Below are positions 33,291 through 40,949 of a stretch of DNA of 46,647 bases, piece after piece. Below the pieces are notes generated by a model. The model saw nothing but the letters and a program-made list of their open reading frames with translations, made no database searches and had not been told where the DNA came from. The stretch's first letter is position 1, and each line of letters begins with the position of its first letter. The translations under genes and the position numbers were made by a program. The stretch covers positions 1-46,647 of the forward strand of contig JAIYDW010000097.1 of NCBI GenBank assembly GCA_027487315.1, given 5' to 3'. The stretch comes from Verrucomicrobiaceae bacterium. GTDB taxonomy: Bacteria > Verrucomicrobiota > Verrucomicrobiia > Verrucomicrobiales > Verrucomicrobiaceae.

Positions 33291-34892
33291 ATGGCAAAAT
33301 ATCAGATTCTCGTCGCCGACCCCATTTCCGACAAAGGCATTGAACTGCTTCAGTCCGAGCCCTCCTTTGACGTGGTCGTCAACCTCGGCCTCAAACAAGA
33401 GGCCGATTTCGCCGCTGCCGCAGTAGGGGCCCACGCCATCATCGTCCGCAGCGGCGTTAAAGTCACCGCCAAGGTCATCGAAGCCGCTCCAAATCTTAAA
33501 GCCATCGGTCGTGCGGGAGTCGGCGTGGACAACATCGACGTTCCTTCCGCCAGCAAGCGCGGCGTCGTCGTCATGAATACCCCCGGTGGCAACACCATCT
33601 CCACCGCCGAGCAGGCCTTCACCCTCATGATGTCCCTGGCGCGCAAAACGCCTCAAGCTCACGCCACCATCATCGACGGCCGCTGGGACCGCAAAAAATT
33701 CCAGGGCACCGAAGTCTTCGGAAAAACCCTCACCGTCCTCGGCATGGGCCGCATCGGCGCCGAGTATGCCAAACGCGCTAAAGCCTTTGGCATGCGCGTC
33801 GTCGCCTATGACCCCTACCTTTCCAAAAACCGCGCTGAAAGCCTTGGCGTCGAGCTTTGCGGAGACCTGGATGCCGCCGTCATCCAAGCCGACTTCATCA
33901 CCATGCACATGCCGATGACGCCGGAGACCAAACACATGATCAATGCCGAGCGCCTCGCCAAACTCAAAAAAGGCGTCCGCATCATCAACTGCGCTCGCGG
34001 TGGCCTTATCGACGACAACGCCCTCGCAGCAGCTCTCGAATCCGGCCAAGTCGGTGGCGCAGCTTTGGACGTCTTCGAGGTCGAACCCCCTCCAGCCGAC
34101 TACCCCCTTTTGAAGGCCCCCAACACGGTCTTCACCCCCCACCTCGGTGCATCCACGGATGAAGCCCAGGAAAATGTTGGTATCGAGATCGCCGAAACCA
34201 TTCGGGAAAATCTTCTCAAAGGCACTGTCGTCAATGCCGTCAATATGCCCAACGTGGATCCCACCACCTTGGCTGCACTCGGCCCCTTCCTGCACTTCGG
34301 CGAACTCCTCGGCCGACTCGTCTCTCAGCTCGCCCCTTCCCACTCCAACGTCGTGCGAATCAGCTACTGCGGGAAAGTCGGTCAAGGCGACACCACCCTC
34401 ATTTCCCGAGCCGTATTGAAAGGCTTCCTGGAACGCCCCGTCGGTGCCGATCAGGTAAACTACATCAATGCCAATGGCGTCGCCGACAACCTCGGGATCC
34501 GTTTCACCGAAAGCCGTCTCCCCGAACCCTCTGAATTCAATGACCTCATCGAAGTCGAAGCCTCAAATGGCACCGAGACAGCAAACATCACCGGCACCTT
34601 CTTCGGCGGTGATCCACGCATCGTCAAAGTCAACGGCCGCCGCATCGATGCGAAACCTGAGGGAACCCTCTTGTTGATCGAAAACATCGACCGGCCCGGC
34701 ATGATCGCGGCCTACTCCGCCACCCTTGGCCAAAACAAAGTCAACATCGCGGACATGTCCCTTGCCCGTGATAAGGAAACCGGTAAAGCCCTCACCTTGC
34801 TCACCCTCGATTCCGTCCCTTCAGAAGCCGTCATCGCCGAGCTCGAGAAAATCGAAGGCATCAGCCGCATCCACGTCGTCGCTGTGCAGTAG
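33291..34892 (+). CDS. serA: D-3-phosphoglycerate dehydrogenase, long form with ACT domain
   Basis: A 533-residue enzyme oxidising 3-phosphoglycerate to 3-phosphohydroxypyruvate with NAD+, the first step of serine synthesis in the cytoplasm. The NAD motif is GMGRIG (151-156). Catalytic residues by family are Arg236 (CARGGLID), Glu265 (FEVEPP) and His284 (TPHLGAST). An intervening domain (about 320-450) and a C-terminal ACT domain (about 455-533, IENIDRPGMIAAYSATL) make it the long type with possible serine feedback. It starts 12 bp after the kinase, so it is probably co-transcribed with the two-component genes, which is an unexpected partner for a housekeeping enzyme. Confidence 0.95.
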   Translation: MAKYQILVADPISDKGIELLQSEPSFDVVVNLGLKQEADFAAAAVGAHAIIVRSGVKVTAKVIEAAPNLKAIGRAGVGVDNIDVPSASKRGVVVMNTPGGNTISTAEQAFTLMMSLARKTPQAHATIIDGRWDRKKFQGTEVFGKTLTVLGMGRIGAEYAKRAKAFGMRVVAYDPYLSKNRAESLGVELCGDLDAAVIQADFITMHMPMTPETKHMINAERLAKLKKGVRIINCARGGLIDDNALAAALESGQVGGAALDVFEVEPPPADYPLLKAPNTVFTPHLGASTDEAQENVGIEIAETIRENLLKGTVVNAVNMPNVDPTTLAALGPFLHFGELLGRLVSQLAPSHSNVVRISYCGKVGQGDTTLISRAVLKGFLERPVGADQVNYINANGVADNLGIRFTESRLPEPSEFNDLIEVEASNGTETANITGTFFGGDPRIVKVNGRRIDAKPEGTLLLIENIDRPGMIAAYSATLGQNKVNIADMSLARDKETGKALTLLTLDSVPSEAVIAELEKIEGISRIHVVAVQ

Positions 34893-35077
34893 ACCCGTCT
34901 AAAGAACATACTGAATAGCGCAAATGACGTGCGGATTCCCGGCTTCGCAGCAGCACCGTTGATCTAACAGCAAGGAGGAAACTTGCCAACCTTCGCAAAC
35001 TCGGCTTCCTCCGGCATTGACTCCTCTGCGAAATCGGAATTCCGCCACCAGTACAAAGTCTGGGCTCCCTTGCCCGG

Positions 35078-35455
35078 CTACTTCTTCCCGAGCCACTCCA
35101 CACTTAACACCTGCTCCACGTCGATTTTGCCGCCCGCCTCAGGGATGTCTTCCTGACTGGCCTTCCAGGTGATGCGGCACCGCCTGCCCACGTAAGCCGC
35201 CGGCTCCTCAACGACTTTGTCAACGGTCGCGTCCGGCTTCAGGATGAAAAAGGAGCGCTCCCCGCCGTCCGCCGTCTTCATCACCCAATGGAAGTAGTCG
35301 CCTTCGTCAATTCGCAAAAACGTGCCCTCCAGCGTTTTCGCCTTGGCCGCCTTGACCTTCTCCGCCAAGGGTGACAAACAGAGCTCTACCGCGCACGCAT
35401 GAGTCAATGCAATCAACAGAACAGGGATCAAACAGAGGAAGGCGAGGCGTCTCAT
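35078..35455 (-). CDS. Small exported protein of unknown function
   Basis: A 125-residue protein, not recognised. The signal peptide is MRRLAFLCLIPVLLIALTHA, followed by a charged helix and a beta-rich body: FLRIDEGDYFHWVMK, RSFFILKPDA and YVGRRCRITWKA. The pattern suggests a single small OB- or SH3-like barrel, but that is a guess. It converges with serA and is divergent from the next exported protein. Codon use and GC-rich third positions look like the neighbours, supporting a real gene. Confidence 0.65.
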   Translation of the reverse strand: MRRLAFLCLIPVLLIALTHACAVELCLSPLAEKVKAAKAKTLEGTFLRIDEGDYFHWVMKTADGGERSFFILKPDATVDKVVEEPAAYVGRRCRITWKASQEDIPEAGGKIDVEQVLSVEWLGKK

Positions 35456-35557
35456 CCCGGCATGGTGCTAGAATCCTAACGCAGCGCAAGCGTGCCAGAC
35501 AAACTTTTCCCTGAACAAACATTTGGCATTTCACCCATTTCACGTTCTCGTTTGCTA

Positions 35558-36346
35558 ATGCGGTTACTCCCCCTGCTGACACTCTGCGTTTTGGGCATCA
35601 CATCATCCGGCGCCTCCGGTGCCTTGAAGATTTACGGCTCCTCCAAGTTCCAATTCAGCGCCGGCAACAGTAAGGTCACCTTCGGCTGCGGTGGTATCAA
35701 CAACCCCAGTTCCGAAAACGCCACCGGAACCATCCAGGTCCGCCTTTGGGCACTAGACAAGCCCTATGCTGGCGGCTCCATCAGTGGCAAAGTCATCGCC
35801 AATTACAAATACGATGGCCTCTCACCCAAAGCCTACTACAGCCCTGTCAGCCGAACCGTTACCGCCTCCATGCCAGGCACCAAAAAAGCCTATTACCTTT
35901 GTCTCACCGTCATGGAGTACAAAGCCGACGGCTACGTCGTCTCCGACTACCGAAACTTCGACGGCACCACCGTTCTCGGCCCCTTGAAAACCTTCACCCT
36001 CAGTGGCCCCTGGTCCTGGCAGACCCACCCCGAAGGCGGCATCATCGACATGAAAGTCGCCAAGATCGCCCACATACGCACCGGAAATACGGGCACCCTC
36101 AAACTCGCCGTCTGGGCCACCAAATCCCCATACAAAGGAGGCGCTATCAACGGCTGGGAACTCGGCAGCGTCATAAAGGCCGCGCTCAAACCGGGCTACA
36201 CCTACTCTGATGTCAGCAACACCGCCAAATACACCAAGCCCCCCGCCGGCAACTACTACGTGCACATTCTCCTCTCCGAGTTTCAAGACGGTGGTTACAA
36301 GACCGTCGCCCACCTGACCTCCGGAAACACCACGGACTTCAAATAG
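35558..36346 (+). CDS. Secreted protein with two internal repeats, unknown function
   Basis: About 262 residues from ATG 35558, chosen because it directly begins a signal peptide (MRLLPLLTLCVLGITSSGAS); the frame is open to an ATG at 35492. The mature part is two diverged copies of one ~110-residue beta domain. TGTIQVRLWALDKPYAGGSI in the first aligns with TGTLKLAVWATKSPYKGGAI in the second, and KKAYYLCLTVMEYKADGY aligns with GNYYVHILLSEFQDGGY. Resemblance to cell-surface adhesion-type beta sandwiches is general only. No enzyme motif was seen. Confidence 0.7.
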   Translation: MRLLPLLTLCVLGITSSGASGALKIYGSSKFQFSAGNSKVTFGCGGINNPSSENATGTIQVRLWALDKPYAGGSISGKVIANYKYDGLSPKAYYSPVSRTVTASMPGTKKAYYLCLTVMEYKADGYVVSDYRNFDGTTVLGPLKTFTLSGPWSWQTHPEGGIIDMKVAKIAHIRTGNTGTLKLAVWATKSPYKGGAINGWELGSVIKAALKPGYTYSDVSNTAKYTKPPAGNYYVHILLSEFQDGGYKTVAHLTSGNTTDFK

Positions 36347-36756
36347 GGCAAGGACAGCAGCTCACCAATCCGCGGCCTCCAACTCCATGAGGTCATGTCC
36401 AAACGGAGCGGCGCCGCCCGGGGCACCCCGAATGGTACGCGCTCCTTTCAGTCCAAACAAGGTGGCAGGCGGTGCGGATGGAAGTGGCTTCTCAGCCCCA
36501 CAACTGTCCCACGCTCGGCCGCGTCCCCTTCCATGCACATTCTGGGGACCTGCGGCATCACAAAATGGGACGTGCCCACCCAGGAACACGACTGGGAACA
36601 AGTGGAAGGGGACAAGCATGTATGGGTTACAGGGACCGCGTTTGCCTAAACTTTCTGGATCCATGCCAGGATCAACTTGGTGAAATGAGGCTATGAAGAA
36701 TCTGAGCCTCCTCATGGCAATACAGGAATCCATCACCAGGTCAGGCACCGTGCACA
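36347..36756. other. 410-bp stretch without a convincing gene
   Basis: Short frames occur on both strands (for example 36395-36649 plus and 36362-36793 minus) but none has a signal peptide, known motif or neighbour-like codon use. The stretch includes a CGGGG-CA-CCCCG hairpin near 36416. Its composition and the mix of open frames would fit a decayed gene or a genome-interspersed repeat. Confidence 0.4.
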
Positions 36757-38127
36757 ATGGCCATCCCTGCCTCCGTTTTCCTTTGCATGACATCCACCGA
36801 CTCCTTCCTGCGCCTCTTCGCCGCTTGCTGGATTTCTGTCGCGCCTGTTTCCCTCGCGAGCGAGCTTTCGGATTGGTCCTTTCATTTCCCCCGTCCCGAG
36901 GCTAAGCCAACGCACCAGTTCTCCCCGTCTGCGGGTCGCGATGGCAGCGCCTCCCTGGTCATCGAAACCGGTCCAGGTCGCCATTGGATGGGGCACTGGA
37001 GCCAAACTCTGCCAGTCACTGGCGGTGCGCACTACCTATTCAGCGCCTCGCGAAAAATTGAGACCCAGTCCGCTGAACCTTTGCGGCGGGGCGTCTATGC
37101 CCGTGTCATCTGGCAGGACGCCGATGGCAAACCCGTCACTTGGGAAGAGCCCGCCAAGGCCGGTTATGCCATCGGCACGATACCCCGGGCGGAACCCGAA
37201 TACCCGCGCGACCTTGGCAGCGCGCCAGGCGATTGGGGCCGATTCGAGGACATCCTTCGCGCGCCACTTCAGGCCCAGCAGGCTCGCATCGAGCTGTATC
37301 TCCAGTGGCTGCCAAACACCCGTGTGACTTGGAGCGACATCACCCTCGCAGAAATCCCCGCACCTGCGCCGCGCAAAGTCCGTCTCGCCACGATTCATCT
37401 TCAACCCCGCGAAGGCAAACGCCCCCAGGACAAGCCCCCGCAGTTTGCACCCCTCATCGCCGAAGCCGCCGCGCAGAAGGCCGACCTCGTTGTCCTCCCC
37501 GAGACCCTCACCTACTACGGCACGGGCTTGAAAATGCACGAGTGCGCTGAGCCTGTTCCCGGGCCCAGCACCGCCTACTTTGGCCAACTCGCCAAACAAC
37601 ACCGCCTCCACCTCGTCGTCGGCTTGATCGAGCAGGACGGCCCCACCCTTTACAACATCGCCGCCCTCATCGGACCGGATGGCACACTCATCGGCAAATA
37701 CCGCAAAGTCTGCCTGCCACGCGGCGAGATCGAAGCCGGCCTCACCCCCGGCACCGACTACCCCGTCTTCAACACTGCCATTGGCAAAATCGGCATGATG
37801 GTCTGCTATGACGGCTTCTTTCCTGAGGTCGCACGCGAACTCGGCAATAACGGCGCGGAAATCATCGCCTGGCCCGTCTGGGGCTGCAATCCTCTCCTAG
37901 CCGCCGCGCGTGCTTGTGAGAACCACGTTTACCTGGTCTCGTCCACCTACACGGACTCATCCAAGCACGACTGGATGATCTCCGGCATCTTCGACCACTA
38001 CGGGCGCGTGCTCGCCAAGGCGGAAAAGTGGGGCACGTTGGCGATCACCGAAGTCGATCTGAACGAGCGCACCCACTGGAACAGCCTCGGCGATTTCAAA
38101 GCCCAGCTCCCCAGCCACCGCCCCTGA
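36757..38127 (+). CDS. Exported nitrilase-superfamily (carbon-nitrogen hydrolase) protein
   Basis: A 456-residue protein (446 if it starts at ATG 36787, which better fits a signal peptide, [17 protein letters not shown]). An N-terminal beta-sandwich domain of about 185 residues ([37 protein letters not shown]) resembles carbohydrate-binding-like modules. It precedes a CN-hydrolase domain with the full triad Glu249 (VLPETL), Lys317 (GKYRKVCLP) and Cys350 (MMVCYDGFF). Expected chemistry is hydrolysis of an amide or nitrile C-N bond. Most nitrilase relatives are cytoplasmic, so export plus a binding module is notable. The substrate is unknown. Confidence 0.85.
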   Translation: MAIPASVFLCMTSTDSFLRLFAACWISVAPVSLASELSDWSFHFPRPEAKPTHQFSPSAGRDGSASLVIETGPGRHWMGHWSQTLPVTGGAHYLFSASRKIETQSAEPLRRGVYARVIWQDADGKPVTWEEPAKAGYAIGTIPRAEPEYPRDLGSAPGDWGRFEDILRAPLQAQQARIELYLQWLPNTRVTWSDITLAEIPAPAPRKVRLATIHLQPREGKRPQDKPPQFAPLIAEAAAQKADLVVLPETLTYYGTGLKMHECAEPVPGPSTAYFGQLAKQHRLHLVVGLIEQDGPTLYNIAALIGPDGTLIGKYRKVCLPRGEIEAGLTPGTDYPVFNTAIGKIGMMVCYDGFFPEVARELGNNGAEIIAWPVWGCNPLLAAARACENHVYLVSSTYTDSSKHDWMISGIFDHYGRVLAKAEKWGTLAITEVDLNERTHWNSLGDFKAQLPSHRP

Positions 38128-38137
38128 CTGACGGCCA

Positions 38138-40933
38138 TCAGCGCGCCGCCACCCCACCAGGCTTGCGCACCTTCAAGAGCACCGGGCGACTCGTCTGCAC
38201 TCCATCCACCGTCGTTCGCAGATGGAAAAAACGAGTGGTATCTGGCAGCCACTTCGGCCCGGCCGTAATGAAGAATTTCCGCTCACTCTCAACCGCCGGC
38301 ACCAGCAATCCATTCAGCCCTACGTTATCGACATAAACTCCAAATGGAAGATTCCTCCCCGCGTCATCCTTCCCGAACGGCACCGCCTCCTTAAATCCAC
38401 CCAACCGCGTCACCTTAACCACAGCGCTGATCGTCTCCCCAGGCTCAATCGTCAGTTCCAGCGCTTTCCCAGGCTCAACTCTCGGCGATCCCACCACTCC
38501 ATCTGGCGCCACCTCAATCACGACTTGCGCTGCCTTCCCCAACTTGATGTTTCCCAGCCCCCCAAGCTCTTTCACGAACTTCTTCCCACGCACCATCGCC
38601 GTCGCCGTCAACCTCACCGCTTTCACCTGCTCCGGCGTGGGCATCGGCGCATCCAATTCGGCAAAAAGCAGCCCGTCAGCTGTCATTTGCTCCCTCTCCA
38701 AAACAACCGGCGTCGTCGCACTAAAGCCCTTTGGCAATCCCGTCACCTCCACCTGCACTTCTCCGTCAAACCCATCCACTCGGTCCACCTTGAACCCGAA
38801 CTCTTTCCCACTCCCTGGGCTCACCACCGGATTCAATCCTGATACTGTAACCTTAAAATCCTCCTGCCGTTCGCGCACCGTCATTTGATACTTGAACTCT
38901 GGTCCTCCCCTCTGCGTCACATCCCCCAGCCTCACCACATACTCCCCCGCCTCTCTCGCAGTAAACAAAAGATGCGAGTCCTTCCCCCAGCGCCTCATCG
39001 GATCATCATCGTTCTGATAGTAAAGCCGAAACACAGGCAGACCATTCGGACTCGGTTCCGACCCGGGTGGCAACTCCTGAACCACATAACATGGCTCTCC
39101 AAGGGGATGACTCTGTGGCGTCGTTCCAAAATACGTGTTCCTCTTCCCTTCCCCGGGATAGACCTTGAATCCCGAATCCGGCCCGCGCGGATACAGCCAA
39201 AACTTCACCACCTCTCCATTGGCAAAAAGATACTCATTCAAATCCATCTCCTCCCAGTTGTGAATGCGGAAATCATCACTCGTGTCCGAGTCTTTTCCCC
39301 GAAACGTAAACCACGAGTCCCGCACAGCACGCAGCACCACCTGCTCCACCGCACGCCCATCCGCATGCAGAATCTCCAATTTCGAATCCAGCGGCGACTT
39401 CATCCGCTCCGCCTTCACATCAAACACCCATTCCTCGCCCGCACCTGAACGGAATCGATACAAATCCAAGTCCCCGAGTCCACCCACCACACCAGACACC
39501 TCCGAGTTCTTCTTCAAACGCATCGCCTGCCCTGGCGAATCATTGGGCTCCATCTCGACCACCTGAGACATGCCAGCCACTGCCACCAAATCCTTTGCTT
39601 TCACCACCACCTTTTGATCCCCCTCTTCCTTCGCCACCTTCACCTCCGCTGGTAACAAATAGCTCTCCATGCTGCCATCCATCCGCGCCACCAAAACCTT
39701 GTCCATCCCGGACTCCATCGCAAGAGCGGCTCCCACATCCGACTGTTTCCCAAGAACCGCCAACTGCTCGACCCGTGGCAAAGACCACGCCTTCACGGTC
39801 AGATCCGACGATGACGAAACCAGCGTCTTCCCATCGCCCGCTAACGCCAACTTCACCACATCGCCTTCATGCGCAAACCTCGCCTGCACGAGCGGATTGA
39901 TCTGCGGCTTGTCGACCGACAGCAATCTCCACATCCGAATCCGATTGTCCGCCCCACCCGCAATCACATGCTTGCCATCCGGCGTAAACAACACCGAATA
40001 CTGCTCGTCCTGAGGTTGGTTCAAAGTATCCAAACGCTCGCCCGTTCGCGTGTTCCAAAGCTTCACCGTCTGGTCCGCGCTTGCACTCGCCAGCACCTTC
40101 CCATCCGGACTGAACGCCAAGTCAAAGACCGCCCCATTGTGCACCTCGATTCGGTGCTTCACCTCGCCGCTCTCCGCATCCCAAATCGTCACCATCCGGT
40201 CATAGCCACCCGTCGCCACGAACTTCCCATCCGGCGAAAACGCCGCATCATAAAACGTATCGCGACTCCCCCCACCAAACTCCCGCACCTTCTCCCCGCT
40301 CGCCACATCCCACATCACCGCCACCCCGCGCACACCCGTCACTCCACTCGCCGTCAGCAACCGCTTGCCATCCGCCGAAAAACTCACCGCATTGACAGCC
40401 CCAGGATGCCCACGAAAAACCGACTTCATCTCCCTCGTCTTCGCATCCAAAAGCTCCACCGAATCCTGCTGAGCCACTGCAAGCCATCGCCCATCAGGTG
40501 AAAACGCCACCGCCGAAATCGGCCGTTTGATCCCGGCCCGCGCCGCAATCTCAGGCACCACCAAAGTGGACAAAATGGACACATCCTTCGCCTTCTCCGG
40601 CCCCTTCGCTCCCGCATCCACCCACGCCTGCAAAATCGCAATTTCCTTCTCACTCGGTTGCGGTTCTTTCTTCGGTGGCATCGACGGCTTTTCCTCTTTT
40701 GTCACTGTCCGCACCAGGAAACTCTCCTTAGCCTTCCCCGGCACAATCGAAGGCCCACTCTCTCCACCCCGCATCATCTCACCAAACGTCTCCACCGAAA
40801 GATCCCCCTCGCGGTCCGAATCATTGTGACACCCCACGCAGTACTCCCTCAGCACAGGCGCCACATCCGCATGAAAGTCCGGAGCCGCCAGCCCAATGGA
40901 CGGCGCAATCATCAAAGCAACAAACAGTCTCAT
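38138..40933 (-). CDS. c-type cytochrome / WD40 / pre-peptidase-like domain protein
   Basis: A 931-residue exported protein. The signal peptide ends near GLA-AP. A PSCyt1-type heme site CVGCH lies at 32-36, with SMPPKKEPQPS near 85. A WD40 propeller (about 135-435) has repeats such as VAFSPDGRWLA, VSFSADGKRLL, AAFSPDGKFVA and LAFSPDGKVLASASADQTVKLW. VVEMEPNDSPGQAM (about 461) opens a pre-peptidase C-terminal-like beta domain, and further beta domains follow to the end. It is probably a periplasmic heme protein with a protein-interaction propeller. It starts 16 bp after the DUF1549/1553 gene, within one operon with it and the DUF1501 gene. Confidence 0.88.
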   Translation of the reverse strand: MRLFVALMIAPSIGLAAPDFHADVAPVLREYCVGCHNDSDREGDLSVETFGEMMRGGESGPSIVPGKAKESFLVRTVTKEEKPSMPPKKEPQPSEKEIAILQAWVDAGAKGPEKAKDVSILSTLVVPEIAARAGIKRPISAVAFSPDGRWLAVAQQDSVELLDAKTREMKSVFRGHPGAVNAVSFSADGKRLLTASGVTGVRGVAVMWDVASGEKVREFGGGSRDTFYDAAFSPDGKFVATGGYDRMVTIWDAESGEVKHRIEVHNGAVFDLAFSPDGKVLASASADQTVKLWNTRTGERLDTLNQPQDEQYSVLFTPDGKHVIAGGADNRIRMWRLLSVDKPQINPLVQARFAHEGDVVKLALAGDGKTLVSSSSDLTVKAWSLPRVEQLAVLGKQSDVGAALAMESGMDKVLVARMDGSMESYLLPAEVKVAKEEGDQKVVVKAKDLVAVAGMSQVVEMEPNDSPGQAMRLKKNSEVSGVVGGLGDLDLYRFRSGAGEEWVFDVKAERMKSPLDSKLEILHADGRAVEQVVLRAVRDSWFTFRGKDSDTSDDFRIHNWEEMDLNEYLFANGEVVKFWLYPRGPDSGFKVYPGEGKRNTYFGTTPQSHPLGEPCYVVQELPPGSEPSPNGLPVFRLYYQNDDDPMRRWGKDSHLLFTAREAGEYVVRLGDVTQRGGPEFKYQMTVRERQEDFKVTVSGLNPVVSPGSGKEFGFKVDRVDGFDGEVQVEVTGLPKGFSATTPVVLEREQMTADGLLFAELDAPMPTPEQVKAVRLTATAMVRGKKFVKELGGLGNIKLGKAAQVVIEVAPDGVVGSPRVEPGKALELTIEPGETISAVVKVTRLGGFKEAVPFGKDDAGRNLPFGVYVDNVGLNGLLVPAVESERKFFITAGPKWLPDTTRFFHLRTTVDGVQTSRPVLLKVRKPGGVAAR

Positions 40934-40949
40934 AAAATGGTCCTCAAGC

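Noticed and set aside
33240-34385. A 381-codon open frame on the minus strand
   Set aside because: It is antisense to serA, which is certain.
34974-35012. Inverted repeat GGAGGAA / TTCCTCC downstream of serA
   Set aside because: The 25-base loop, seven-pair stem and lack of a T-run do not make a convincing terminator. The GGAGGAA looks like a chance ribosome-site sequence with no start codon.
35035-35044. 10-bp palindrome CGGAATTCCG
   Set aside because: It is too short to be meaningful on its own and is unlinked to a promoter.
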